Of a DNA stretch of 64,000 nt, positions 36,883-48,207 are shown piece by piece. The notes below the pieces were generated by a model. That model did not search any database. It saw nothing but the letters and a program-made list of their open reading frames with translations, and was not told the DNA's origin. The first letter of the stretch is position 1. Each line of letters starts with the position of its first letter. The position numbers were made by a program, and so were the translations under genes. Source of the DNA: Entoloma clypeatum (Eukaryota > Basidiomycota > Agaricomycetes > Agaricales > Entolomataceae). Location of the stretch: contig OY751492.1 in NCBI GenBank assembly GCA_963565915.1, positions 2,418,001 to 2,482,000 of the forward strand, read 5' to 3'.

Positions 36883-39749
36883 CTATGGCGAAGGGAAGTG
36901 GAGACGGGGTGCATCTCGCTCGTGCTTCCCGGCACCGATGAGCTCCTGGCGATTCGGAAGGGCGAATGCCGAGAGCGATTTGCATTCTTCGCCATCCAAT
37001 CTCCAAATGTTCCCAAACGGAGAATCTGCGGCCGAGTCGTCGCCACTGTGAGTGCGGGGAAAAGTCGTCTTTAATGGTCCAAGGTCATCATACTCCTCAG
37101 ATGACAGGTCAGCAGAGGCGGTCGAAGCCGGAGACAATGTAGGTGACTGGACGATATCCTGCAAAAATGAGGGAAGAAGTGGAGCCGGGGTATGGACAGG
37201 CAAATTGTGAAAGTCGGGTCCTGTAGAGTACAAAGGCGACGGTCGTCGGTAACCAGACGTTTGATAAATAGGGCGAATGTTGGCATATTCGGCGCAAAGT
37301 TCATTTTGGGGGGGTAAATGGGGCAAAAAAGCCCGTGTTTGAGCCGTAGAAGTGTTCGTTGCTGGTCGTTGCTGTTGAAGTGGGGACGGGGAGGATGAGC
37401 CTTGGGGTGAAGGAGGCTGAGGTCGATCACAATGATTCATCTGGTTTTCGTTCATCGTGCTTTGAGTTTGTGTGAGAACCGAGGTGAGCAGCGCAATGCG
37501 CTCTGCTTGAACTGCAGTGGAGATAGAATCACCATTGCCCTCAGCATCTACAAGGAGATGGGAAACGGGATGATTAGATATGAGACAGTGACGAATCACG
37601 GATCGGCGTACAAGGCAGGCATGTCTGGCAAACTTTTCTGCGTCTCCAGTTCAAGTAGTTGCACTTCAAACACACCCAATCACCCGGTTGCTACCAATGG
37701 TACAGAAGACGTGAGATGTCATAACGTCCCGCACGGCGTGGAGGACTCACATGAGATATCGGTCCTCTGTTGCCTGTGTTGAGAATAGGCGGTTGCTAAA
37801 AGAAGAGTTGGCATGAATAAGAGGATGATGAAAACGTGCGTACCGGTACACCGACAAGGTTGCCAGGGCGGATCTGCCCTTGTTCAGGGAAAGGCTCGTT
37901 GTCTGGCCAGTACATAATACATGGTGACAAGGGATCACTGGATATATTCTGCACTCGTCCACCGATAGCGAAGGCTCGGCCAGAGGGTGTGAGCAAGGGA
38001 GGTGAAGACTTGGGCGGTGCTGCTGGCGGCGTGTACACGACCTGATTCCTTGAGGAAGGTTGGGGTATACCGTAGTTAGCGGGATGTTGCATTTGCTGCT
38101 GTTGAGCAGGTTGTACAATGGAAGGTAAAGATGTCGGCTGGCTCGAGAAGGAAGCAAAACGCGGAGATGAAGGAGCACGGGCTGGTGGATTCTGTAGGCT
38201 TTGTGGTGGCGATCCTCCATTCCCAGAACGAGGACATCCACAGCCGATACAAGCCAGATTGCGTCTGTGCAGGATCATGCAAGGAAATGAAGAAGTCAGC
38301 ATGGTGGTTGTGGTGAAATGCAACGATGAGACAGAGACTCCTATGGTCTTAAGGTAACTGCTGACTGTACACTTACCCAAAATTGTGCGCGGCACATTTC
38401 GGCGAGCTACATCTATGTGGAGAGGAGGTATTCAGTTCCAGAACATGATCGAGTGAACCAAGACATCATAGAGTTATAAATAGAACGACCGCGGCAGCGA
38501 ATGTATGTAGAAGCATAGGGGTAGTAATAGGCGGGTGGCAACTCACATCCAGTCCCCCAGTCGAAAACTGGTTCTTGGGTTGGGTGGGTTACTCGAGATG
38601 GTGTAGTCCCCACCAACCATGACCGATATGCGATCAGATTCTGGCTCAGGAGTTTGGAAGGCTGGGTGTGAAGCAGATGTGCGCACGGAACGCTGATAGC
38701 TGCCTGGGGAGCGTAAAGTCACCTGCGATTGTGAGGTGGCTATAAGAGAGACAGGGGTATAATGCGGAACTCACGGGAATATTCGAAATAAAACGCCGCA
38801 ATTTACTGTATGGCTCAAGTTCGCTCTCCAAGGCGGTTGTGATGGATATTGCAGGGTTTGAATGACAGAGTGCAAGCGATGCCTGAAAAGGATATCGTGA
38901 GCGAGAGAAAGAGGAGTGGAGAGAGAAGTGCGGGATGGCGAGTCATCTGAAATTACAGGAACAACAACTAAGGGGAATTCCAACGATTTTTGGTCAGAAA
39001 ACGCAAGGGTGGACTTGTCGTGGTGACCAAAGTGCTTCCCACAACCTTTTGTAACCGCCGTGAAACCTGTGCCTAAGGGACGCGAGACACGATCACGGCA
39101 CGTGATATCGTAGGCGAGAGCATCGAAGAATGACAGACACACGAACCTCTTCGTGAGTCTTGTAAACTGCCCAAATACTGTTCGAGTGAATTCCGCAATA
39201 TTCATCCTTCAAGGTCCACATTGCCAGCGGAGTGGGGATCGGACGACGTAAATGCTACCGGGATCGCTTGGCGTAAATATTACGCGTGGCAGGCGATGGA
39301 GAGGTTTGGAAACGTACAGTTTGCGGGAGAAACAGTGCGGATACAAATGCCTCTGACATGTGTGGCAAATTATATAGCTAATCGAACGCGGTGCGAGTTA
39401 GCGAATCAGCATGCCGTCAAAATATCAAGCCACATACTCGGACAACGCGAGAGCGGGTAATAAAGAAACCTTCAAATGAGGACCGCGAGGCCGATAGATC
39501 AGATGATTGGGAGCTAGAATCACTGCTTTCTGTTGATGTAGGGGAGAGGTCATGCATTGGTTGTCTGTGAGGGGTATCGATAATGTGGTTCAATTCTTTG
39601 GGCGAAGAGGAATATGACATGGGGAATCTGCGGTCGAGGTTAGATTCATCAGCGGGAGCGCGGGAACGAAGCATAATGGACGAGGGCAAAGTAAGCCGCT
39701 GAAGACGAGACGCAATATCGTTCAAGCTTTTAGTCTCAGTGGTGTTCAT
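36883..39749 (-). CDS. Protein with two RanBP2-type zinc fingers, probable RNA-binding protein (Nrp1-like)
   Basis: Several small exons from ATG 39749 to a stop at 36883-36885. Clear parts: an N-terminal Ser-rich segment (SLNDIASRLQRLTLP), a middle exon (QFTRLTKRFVCLSFFDALAYD) that could be an RRM-like fold, then a first RanBP2 finger split over exons (LGDWM / CSSPKCAAHNFG / RNLACIGCGCPRS) and a second (GDWVCLKCNYLNWRRRKVCQTC) encoded at about 37,605-37,690. The C-terminal ~230 residues are Pro/Ser/Gln-rich. Fingers with W-x-C-x2-4-C-x3-N-x6-C-x2-C bind GGU-type single-stranded RNA. RRM plus two such fingers is the layout of yeast Nrp1; exon joins between 39,200 and 39,450 are not settled. 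Upstream 39,750-40,109 holds no supported exon. Confidence 0.7.
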
Positions 39750-40109
39750 CGTCGAGGATGGCGAGCCTGTCGGAGGGAATGGTCTTATGGAAGATGTTGT
39801 TGGAGAAGCAATGGAGATGTTGAGGGGTTAAATGACGGTAGATCGGCGCATTGACTGTAAGGAACCAGATTTCGACAGAGAGAGCCTTGTGTGAGGGCTT
39901 CCGGACGATTAAAGCAGGTATATTGACAGTAAAGGGATGAATGACGGCTGGTCGGTCGCTGTTTCCAATGTTTCGGCAGATGGGAGTTATCGCGACGTCG
40001 CGGGAGTGACAAGAGAAGGCGATCGTCGAGAAGATACGTCGAAAATTGCTGGCAGACGCAACAGAGAACAAAGAAACCCTCGGCTTCTCTCATCCCAAAG
40101 CTGCTGAGC

Positions 40110-40608
40110 ATGTCCGACAGCCGTGGCCCGTGTTTGACCATTGAATTGGATCGGGAAGATCTGGAGATTGTACATCCCGCCCACAGTGCTGTGGTGCAAT
40201 CGCCAAATTCTTCGACTTTCAAATGGAGTGGAAGTAATCGAGGAGTTCGCTCACGATCTACTTTTCAAAGTGTTCGGTGCCTTGTTGACGTTACTACACA
40301 CTTGTGGATCCTGATCGATTATTATTCGCCCAACAATAGGTAATTCTCGTACCGTACTCGTCTGGCCGGTCGGCCCTCCCGCCATGGTGTCGCTCTGTTC
40401 GGGAGATACTGAATGTCCGCCGACCCGCGGAACAGCCCATTTCAAATACATGATCATATACACCTTTTCCTATTCGCACGTTGGGTTGGGGCTGTGGAGG
40501 TTTCAGTTGGAATTGCAAGGGTCTGCGAGTACTACTGTATGTCTGAAAGGAACAACTTGTTTGCCAGTTCATCAATCACTCATAGATCAAATTACTGCAG
40601 TCACCTAG
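40110..40608 (+). CDS. Small hypothetical gene
   Basis: Two exons in phase (40110-40233 and 40340-40608) joined over a GTAATC...AATAG intron give 130 aa beginning MSDSRGPCLTIELDREDLEI. Removal of the intron brings two otherwise separate open frames into one, the only support for its being real. No domain or membrane segment is recognised; PVGPPAMVSLCSGDTECPP is the most distinctive part. It lies in about 1 kb between two minus-strand genes and could be a chance frame or a non-coding transcript. Confidence 0.3.
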
Positions 40609-40742
40609 TAAGTAGTGGTAAGTATTGGGTAAGTACATAAGTACCGCTTAACTATGCATTATGTATGTAATCTACGTAACGATTATTCGACACTAACCTG
40701 CGAACTAGTCGAGTGTATCGATACAGGTATCAAGTGAGAGCT

Positions 40743-43700
40743 TCATATTCCGCGCGCAGGTAATTTCATAGCTTTGGAGGCATTCAGGTTTCCATATAGC
40801 GCCTGTCCCAATACATCTCCTTCAAGCCTCAGCACTAAGCCTTGCTCGCCAAGGTATCTCGCATACCGACGCCAAGACTCCGCACCTTTGCCTATTCTGG
40901 CAGCGTAATGTTCTCCTTGCCCCGCGCTCATCTTCCCGGCCTTGAGTGTGTTGATATTTCCGATGACGAATAGACCTCTCTTGGCGCGCGTCAAACCAAC
41001 ATTTAATCTCCTTCGATCAGCGAGAAACCCGATATAGCCGCCAGAATTGTTCCGTACAGTTGAGAATATGATAACGTCTTTTTCACGACCTTCAAACCCA
41101 TCAACCGTTTTGATTTCGATGTTCGCAAGTTGCATCGCGCGGTGATCGCCCAAAACCTCCTTGAAACGATCTTTGTATGTGGCATCACGGTTGAGTAAGC
41201 GATTCAAGAGTGATATCTGCGCGACGTAGGGCGCGATGATGCCGATGTCTTGCCCTTGGAGTCGCTGTCGAGGGCTACGTGAATAAAATGAGGTAAAATA
41301 GACAAAATTCAATGACCGGATTGTTTAGCAAAAGGTCCTCAACAACACTGGCCACGATATGCCCTTCGTTAAGGTTGATTCTACTCCGGTCTTTCATTGC
41401 TTCTGAACCAGCATGGTCAAGGAAGATGACAGAGGGTCGGTTTCCGGTCTCAGCATCTTCCCTGAGGTGCCGGGAGGTTGGGGGGTGAAGCCAGGGTTGT
41501 ACATTTCCAACCGGGTCGACAGTGCCGTCTTGTAAGGTAAGATTGTAGAATTCAGATGACGGGAATCGAGATATAGCGGGGTGCATGCGATACTGGATGT
41601 CAAGCATGATTGAAGGGACCACTGTGGTATATTTTATCATCAAATGGAAGTCGGCATCAAAGACACCCAACAAACCTCCTTCCTCGGCCAATCTTTCGAA
41701 TAGGCTGATACCTAGACCCATGGCTTGAGCCTCGCGACTCGTGATAACTGGAGGCAGCTGTTTGTGATCACCGATAAGGGCAACGTGTCGTGACTGGAGG
41801 TAAGGACGTCAGTAATAGAGATATCGACGTGAATGACAGGATCATACTCCTTTCATGATTGGTATCAACGAAGCTGGTTCGGTCGACATCGAAGCTTCGT
41901 CGAGGAACACCACCGGAAAGTCGATCACGTTTAAGGCCATACACGCAGAGGTTAGACATGTTGTGCATATCTGAAGCATTTGTAACATGTTTGCAAGTGA
42001 TGAAAGGAGGGTTCAGCCCAATATGCTCACCACATCCGCATCAGAGATGACTTCACGCAACATTTGTTGCTGCATAGCGTATTTCCTCGATCTCATGCCA
42101 GCGTGTTCCCTCTGCATCGCAAGCAGTGCTTTTTGCATCCTTTCGCCCCTGGTGATCGCCCCAGTGTCTCCGTTCGACTGCCTGTCACGAATATCTCGGA
42201 GGCGGATCTCTAGGTCGGCTATACGCTTTCCAAGGCCACCCTCCTGTTTCGTAAGATCCAGCAGTCGGGGTTGAAGAGAATGGACAGATAACTTATGATC
42301 CAGAGTGTGTTCCAGCACAGATGATCTGACGCTGCCCCCAAAGCCCACTCGAAGAGCTTTAACACCGGCAGATACCAGGCCATCCACCAAATTATCGACA
42401 GCTACATTCGTATAGGTGCACACAAGGATTGGGTGAGGAACCTCGAAATGGACCTGAGAACGGGGATGTTAGGAGGTGCAGGGGGAAGGGGGAATACCGG
42501 GCACCTTGAGTAGTTTGACCGTCTCGATGATAGTTTTGGTTTTGCCAGTCCCAGGAGGCTATGAGATTCTGCCATCAACATCGGGCAATAGCCTGCGAAG
42601 AGGTACCTACACCTTGCACGAGGCTGATCCTCTGTCCAATCATAGTTGCGACGGCACGTCTCTGAGACGAGTTCAGTCCTTCCAATATAGGATCGCCTTC
42701 GACAGTAACGGGGTGGGCCTCGGCATGTCTTTTCGCCCAGCTCTGAATACGCATATCATTCCTAAACGCTCCAGCATTATTGAAAGGTCCAGACATCTTT
42801 GCTCCATGGTTCAATGATGTACTTGGGAGATAGGCGACCTCATCAGGGGCCTGTACTGGGACGTGGGGATGAGGTTCGGTGTTTGGTTCGAATGTGTTGA
42901 GGAGAATATCTCTTAGACAGGTTCCTTGCAGAATGACTTGAGAATCTGGAGTAATGGAAGCAGCTTCTTGCTGTTCGGGGTCATGGTGGAGGCAAGCTAT
43001 AGCATTTCGCATTCGTTCGTAGACGATGTTGGAGCGGCCTACATCCATCCGCCATTCGCCGTCGTCAATGTCGAAATGCTCAGCGAATGATACTCTGATT
43101 TGAGAGGATGTGCGAGAGACCACAGAGCCTTTGATGGGTTCTTCGCGTAGAGGGTCGATCCGGGAGATGAGAACTTGGGTTCCATTCCTGAATAAAAACG
43201 CACATAGGAAGGTTAGATATTTCTGTAGGTGGTGTTGATGCTCACTCAAATTTATTTTCAGGAAGAGCCAAACCCGGACCAAGCAGAAAGGAGGCAACGG
43301 GGCGGCCGAATTGAGTAGCCTGGAGCCAGTAAGCAGAAACTCCGGTCAAACAGTATCCTTCTTCTCGTAAACGCGCCAAGGACCATTTCGACAGTCGTTC
43401 TTGCAAGACAGCCTCGTCCTCTGCTTGCTCAGCCTCCAGAAGTTCCAGAAAGCTGGGCAGTAGTATCCAGCTCTGTTCATATGCATGAGTGAATTCTCCT
43501 ACCGATTTTGGTAGTTTTGTATGGCAACATAACATGGTTCTCCCTGCCCGACGTGAATAAAGTTGGGGTATTTTCGCGGGATATATTTGCCTCGTTTTGT
43601 GGTTGTCTGGTCTCTACGTGATGTAGCCCGAAGGCGCCAATCAAATCGATCCACCGGCTGAGATGGGGTGAGTGGTCGGTTCAGAATTGAGGAATCCATG

Positions 43701-43777
43701 ATTGATTGTTCTTCCTGAAGCCATTCTTCCTCAGCGCTGGTCAGCAACTTCGCGACCTGAGAAACTGGATTTATCAA
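40743..43777 (-). CDS. Superfamily 1B (Upf1-like) helicase, IGHMBP2/Hcs1-like
   Basis: An ATP-driven 5'-3' nucleic-acid helicase. After splicing the motifs are in order: Q-motif region LNSSQRRAV, Walker A PPGTGKT (across an intron at about 42,540-42,610), Ia CTYTNVAVDN, Walker B VVFLDEAS, III IGDHKQLPP, QYRMHPAISRFPSSEFY, V ETKTVDGFEGREKD-type (IKTVDGFEGREKDVIIFS) and VI NVGLTRAKRGLFVIGN. A beta-barrel domain precedes the helicase core (ENKFENGTQVLISRIDPL), as in IGHMBP2 and Upf1. Between Ia and II sits a long coiled-coil insertion (about residues 440-520). No in-frame ATG is visible just above 43,777, so the first exon and start are unknown; the region 43,778-43,870 is open without a Met. 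It could be nuclear or mitochondrial. Confidence 0.85.
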
Positions 43778-43933
43778 GAGTTTGGGGTTTAACGCTCTTT
43801 CTGTGAGGGTGGATACATTTCTGACGAGGCTGAGAGCGGTTTTTGAAGAAAAGAGAGCCAGCGCGACAAGAAGAAGTCACGAACGTCCACAAGGGTCATG
43901 TGACGCTTAAATTAAATGATACATCCAAGTAAT

Positions 43934-44590
43934 CTAGATGTTGGATAACAGGAGTAAGGCAGAAAATCCTAGGAAGGCGCCGGTGCCAACAGCTACAATT
44001 GTTCCCCCAAGCGGAAGGATAGCATCAAATGGACCATCCCAATCGCTGGGGAGTTGCAGTGCAGTCTGATTTTTAGCGAGGGTGATGTTTGCGGCTGCAC
44101 AGGACGCAGCGTAGGCTAATGATATAAGATGGTGAGGACGCCGAGGGAGGTAAACACAGGAAGGGGGACAGACCGTTAAGAACTGACTGGGATCCTACCC
44201 GAAAGTCCAGTTTCTGATTGACTTCAATAAGCTTTGTGAACATGCACTGCTCGCAGGTCAAGAGGGAAGAAACAGTGTCGGCCCTGCACAGGCAGGCCGC
44301 ATCGTCGCCGCAGGACTGGAGCTGAGAAGTGGCGGCGGTGCAATCTGTTGTACACTTTGAAAGACATGAGAGGAAGGACTAGGACAGGTGCGGTGAAGTG
44401 TCACCGCAGATTTGACCAAGCTGCCTGGAAGATTAAGAATGTCGGTGGTGGTCAGATTCTGGGTGTTGACAGTGATAGTGAACGAAAGGACTATCACGGA
44501 GAAATGTCAGAGATTCAGAGAGAAAGGAATGTTGGGCTAACCTCGGCTTGCGAGGGAGAATAAGAAGATGAAAGGAAGGAAAGAGGGCAT
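43934..44590 (-). CDS. Small secreted Cys-rich protein, probably GPI-anchored or membrane-tethered
   Basis: Four exons starting at ATG 44590. A leader (MPSFLPFIFLFSLASR) is followed by a ~100-residue region with eight closely placed cysteines (SACTTDC ... LQSCGDDAACLCRADTV ... LTCEQCM ... AASCAAANIT). Two potential N-glycosylation sites (NLT, NIT) are present. It ends in a hydrophobic segment (ILPLGGTIVAVGTGAFLGF ... LLLLSNI) reaching the stop at 43934-43936. The pattern resembles CFEM-like and other GPI-anchored surface proteins of basidiomycetes, but spacing does not fit CFEM exactly. All introns were placed by phase: first acceptor at GATAG/TCCTTTCG, second at TTCAAAG/TGTACAAC, third donor at AACG/GTCTGT. 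The start is 152 bp from the divergent SAP gene. Confidence 0.75.
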
Positions 44591-44742
44591 TAGAGAAGCC
44601 TGCCAGAGGATGAAGATGGGAGAGAGATGTATAGGCAAGTAACGACCAGCGATCTTGGTAACAACATCATCAGGTCACGTGTGAGACGCGTAAACAGAAT
44701 GCAACAAAGACCATCGTGTCCTTCAACTTGATATCAACGATC

Positions 44743-46009
44743 ATGGCCCCTCCTGCGTTCTCGGGCGCCCTCATGCCAAAGAAGAAATCAGAGCTCCAGG
44801 AAATATCCGTCGCTCTCAGAATCAGCAACCAGGGAACCAAAGACGAGCTGTTCAACAGAATCAAGAAACATCTCGACCTCAACCCAGACCTCGAGGACGA
44901 CCCCGCCTTCGCTGGTCTTTACGTGAACAGAAGGCGAAGGAGCGTCCAGCCACCTAGCAACATTCCAAGGTAAGAGAAAATCAGAATATCAGATACCTTT
45001 TCCTAATATGTTTCACGTTTCAAGCTCCCGTCTTGCTCCCTCTGAAACAGCAAAGCCGACCTCAAAATCCACGGCCCGTCGAGTGACGGCCCTTGACCCT
45101 GTGCACGAATCCTCTCCAAATGGCGATCTTCGTGACGTGTCCACCCATCTTAAGCACCCAATATCGTCCGCCGAGTCCTCCCCAACTTCGTCACCACGTC
45201 GCGAGACTATAAGCTTTGTGACCCCCAGCAGTCCGCCCCCTCTGCCACCGAGCCCATCCAAGAGCTTAGTTCAACTCATCCCGAAACCACCGGATGTAGG
45301 GGCCATAGCGTCACGTATGAGGGAGAAGGAAGGCGAGATGATGCAAAACAGCGTGGAGATGCTGGATCATGTGCGGAGGGTAAGCATCGCCTAGTTTAGA
45401 CATGAAGCTCAGCTCATTTGACTGTAGTTCTTATCTAATTCTCGGAACATCTGGTCATTAACGGCGCTATTTGAGCTTGTATATCTTCTACAAGCAGTCA
45501 TACCTTGGCGAGCTGTGCCAGTTCGCACCGGGGGCTATATTCTTAACACCATCGAGCTTTATTACCCGCCGCTCTCTGTTTTCAAGACGTACGCCTTCTG
45601 GATGATTGTTTTGCATTGGGCAGTTCCAACCCTCGTTATCCCCGCTGTCGCGGGCAACCTCATATCATTCAATAGTCAACTTCATTCTACCCCGACCAAA
45701 GCACCCGACTCTGCCGCACCTTTCGATCCCCTTACTGCTGCTATCATCCGCCTCGCAGCCCAAGTAGGGTACCCATTTGCTTCCTTTGAAAAGGAAGTCC
45801 AAGGCCTAGATGTGTTGGGATTCAGATTACGAGTCCTGAATGCTGCTGTCGCACTAGCATTTGCGTTTGCCGAAGCTATCGCGAGTACACCACAAGTCTT
45901 CGCAAGGTCTTTGACGGTAGAGCGATGTGACCGACTCTTGGAAAACCGTCCTTCGACAGAAAGTATCTCTGCGAGACGGAACCCTCCACCAGTGACCACG
46001 ATGGAATGA
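44743..46009 (+). CDS. SAP-domain protein with C-terminal membrane segments
   Basis: Three exons in phase (44743-44969, 45025-45379, 45428-46009) give 387 aa. Residues ~12-50 are a SAP motif (KKKSELQEISVALRI ... GTKDELFNRIKKHLD), a two-helix DNA-binding module. A Ser/Pro-rich linker with many SP/TP sites follows, then a C-terminal half with hydrophobic stretches (TALFELVYLLQAVIP, TYAFWMIVLHWAVPTLVIPA, LNAAVALAFAFAEAIA). SAP plus membrane segments suggests an inner nuclear membrane protein that binds chromatin, by analogy with Heh/Src1 proteins, although this is not one of them by sequence. Family function unknown. Confidence 0.75.
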
Positions 46010-46660
46010 GTTGGGTAACATATATGTATTTATTGGTTGCTATCCGATTTTTCTGTCCCTGTTGACGACTATCATGACTTGCTACTTTCTATTTGTTGCT
46101 GTATCATTGTATTAACTACTTTACACTGCTACAAATACCGTAGCGGCGCCGCCAATCCCTTTGACCATCACCTGGCATGTATGCCAGGTCCATCCGTTTA
46201 ATCGATTTTGTTTAACCACGTAAACAATGACAACACATCATGCATCATGTGAACCGACTGTCCTCCAGACGACCCAGTCTTTCAAAAATTTTGTTTGACC
46301 CAGTACATAACAACAAGCAAAGGAAGATCGGACTGCAAGTTTATCTTCTTGACACGATATATGGCCCCTCCTGCATAAACAAGCAAGTGGAAATAATACT
46401 TGCATACAACTCCCCACCTCCCTGCTCTGTTGACTGAGCTGAGGCAAGTCTATTACTTTCTCATGCTCTCTGTTCTGCTTGAACAATAATATGGCTTACA
46501 TTCATCTGTTAACTGGTATCTGGGACCTGCGAAACTGTGTATTAGCATTTTGACAGGATGTTTCTCAGAATTTTTGCAGCTGAACTACAACTTGTTTTTC
46601 ATTAAATAAACACTATGTATGTTCAAACTGACAAAGAGCAGCAGAGAGTGAGGCAAAGGT
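46010..46660. other. Gene-to-transposon transition, no supported gene
   Basis: Roughly 650 bp of AT-rich sequence after the last housekeeping gene. The only structure noticed is a perfect hairpin, ACCTGGCAT-GT-ATGCCAGGT, at about 46,170-46,190, possibly part of a 3' end signal. Transposon sequence begins just downstream. Confidence 0.55.
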
Positions 46661-46669
46661 TTGTAGTAG

Positions 46670-47056
46670 CTTCCAACCCCTGCCCCATACAAGTATAAAC
46701 CACACCTGTCTCGATGCCCTCATAACCACCACACTCACCTCGCATCCTGATGCAGACTATGCTGCCCACCTCATCTTTGATCTCTCCACCCCCATCTCAC
46801 ATGTTTTTGGTCCCAACAGTGTCAAGCTCTCCACCCCACTCCCCATCCAGAAAGCTTACCTTGTCAGTTGCACCAACTCATGTGTTTCCAGCATTGTAGC
46901 CACTGCCAATGTCCTCAAGGGCAACAAAGTCACCCTCAGTGTCGAGTTTTACATCACTATCATGAGCTTGGCAGTGCAAGAAGAGTCTGAGTGCAGATTC
47001 TAAATTGCTGCAGGGGCCAAGGTCCTCCCCTACAAGGGCCAGATGGATTGTGCCTA
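46670..47056 (+). pseudogene. Degenerate ORF of unknown repeat origin
   Basis: An open stretch reading LDALITTTLTSHPDADYAA ... KAYLVSCTNSCVSSIVATAN ... VEFYITIMSLAVQEESE is closed by TAA at 47001-47003, continues in the same frame for 17 codons and ends at TAA 47054-47056. There is no plausible start. I do not recognise the family. Its position beside satellite and LTR sequence suggests a fragment of a transposon or of a captured host gene. Confidence 0.4.
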
Positions 47057-47084
47057 AAGATTAGGGTAATTACCTAGTGTTTGA

Positions 47085-47262
47085 GGGTTCAGTTCAGTTC
47101 GGTTTTTTGCCTCTGAGAGGGATGGACCGAGACCGAGACCAGTCTTTCAATACCACAAAAATGTAAAAAACCGGACCGGACCATACAGGACTGGTCCATC
47201 GCACCCACAGAGGGTGGACCGAACCGGTCTGCACCGGTCTGAACCGGTTTTGTATTATATAT
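47085..47262. repeat. CGGTT/GGACC-rich low-complexity segment
   Basis: Short overlapping words (GTTCAGTTCAGTTCGG, GACCGAGACCGAGACC, CCGGACCGGACC, ACCGGTCTG repeated twice) make up a direct-repeat and inverted-repeat patch. A comparable TTGGTTTGGTTTGG patch occurs at 55165-55280 after another degenerate ORF. It is likely the terminal region of a decayed transposon family. Confidence 0.45.
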
Positions 47263-47279
47263 TGTGTCTAAATATATAC

Positions 47280-47770
47280 ATGCTGTATGTAATGTCAGTG
47301 GGAGTGAGTGGGAGGGTGTTGCACATGAGAAGGGGCCGTTGGGCTTGAAGAAAGGGTGTTGCATGTGAAGGAAGGGTGTTGCATGTGAGTTGGAGGGTGT
47401 TAGGCACGAAAGGGGGGGCTGTTGGGCATGGGTTGTGGCAGCTGGGCACAAGAGGGGGCTGTAGGGCTTGAAGGAAACATGTTGCATGCAAGAGGGGGGT
47501 GTTGGCGGAAGTTGGAGGGCAGTGGGCAGGAAGGGAGGGCGGTGCACAGGAAGAGAGGGTGTTGCGTGTGAGTTGGAGGTTGTAAGGCATGAAAGGGTGT
47601 CGTTGGGGGCAAGATAGGGCTGTGGGGCATGAGAAGGTGCCATTGGGCACACCTTGACGCTGTTGGGCATCAGAGAGGGCAGTTAGGCATCAGAGAGGGC
47701 TGTTGGGTGCTAGTAAGGTAGTAAGGGCAGGATGCTGTTGGGCACTAGAGGGAGCCGTTCGAGGGCATTG
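47280..47770. repeat. Degenerate minisatellite, (G)TTGGGC-type unit
   Basis: An array of imperfect units of roughly 25-35 bp, each built around GTTGGGCAC/T followed by a variable AGAGGG or GAAGGG part. The same unit, reverse-complemented (GTGCCCAACAGCC), forms the array at 56190-56450. The array ends against the outer end of the left LTR of Gypsy copy 1. Confidence 0.75.
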
Positions 47771-47780
47771 GGCATGAGTT

Positions 47781-48173
47781 TAACAAACTGTTCCAAGGTT
47801 CGGGCAGGGTATGCAGGAAGTGGGAAGGCGAAGAGCAATGTGATTGCTAAATCTAAGGAATCTCGCTATGCTACAGAGGGTTTATATAGGTACTGACTAT
47901 AGACGATAGCGGATGAGTCAGTACTGCGGAAGGCAGTGCACATGAGTAAGGTGACTGCGGAAGGCTATGTACAGTGAGTAAGCTGACTGCGGAAAGCGAG
48001 TCAGTGCGGGAGCAAAGTATACTAAAGGGGATGATGAAGTAAGGTAGTGAGTCAGACTGGGAATCTAAGGTTGCGAAAGTAGACATTAGACATAGTAAGT
48101 TCGTAAGAGGGCGCTGCATCGGGATGATAGGTAAAAGATATGACATGGTCCTCATACTGTAGAGTCCATAACA
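47781..48173 (-). repeat. 3' LTR of Gypsy copy 1
   Basis: Starts TGTTATGG (48173, reading left) directly after the polypurine tract and aligns along its length with the other two LTRs. It ends at GTTTGTTAA and lacks the last bases AGCATAACA found in the other copies; minisatellite-like sequence (ACTCATGCCCAATGCCC) follows at once. The predicted mRNA-start site (TTGCTAAATCT on the plus strand) is at 47845-47855. Confidence 0.85.
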
Positions 48174-48186
48174 TGTTCCCCTCCTC
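48174..48186 (-). other. Polypurine tract of Gypsy copy 1
   Basis: GAGGAGGGGAACA on the minus strand lies immediately inside the 3' LTR, where plus-strand DNA synthesis of an LTR element is primed. Confidence 0.8.
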
Positions 48187-48207
48187 AAGCTCTGTGTCCT
48201 CACAGAG

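Noticed and set aside
39785..40222. 145-codon minus-strand frame upstream of the zinc-finger gene as a first exon
   Set aside because: No splice joins it in phase to the ATG exon at 39749, and it overlaps the possible plus-strand gene.
46165..46195. Perfect 9-bp hairpin as a terminator
   Set aside because: Pol II genes do not use such terminators and no U-tract follows; mentioned only as a structure in the spacer.
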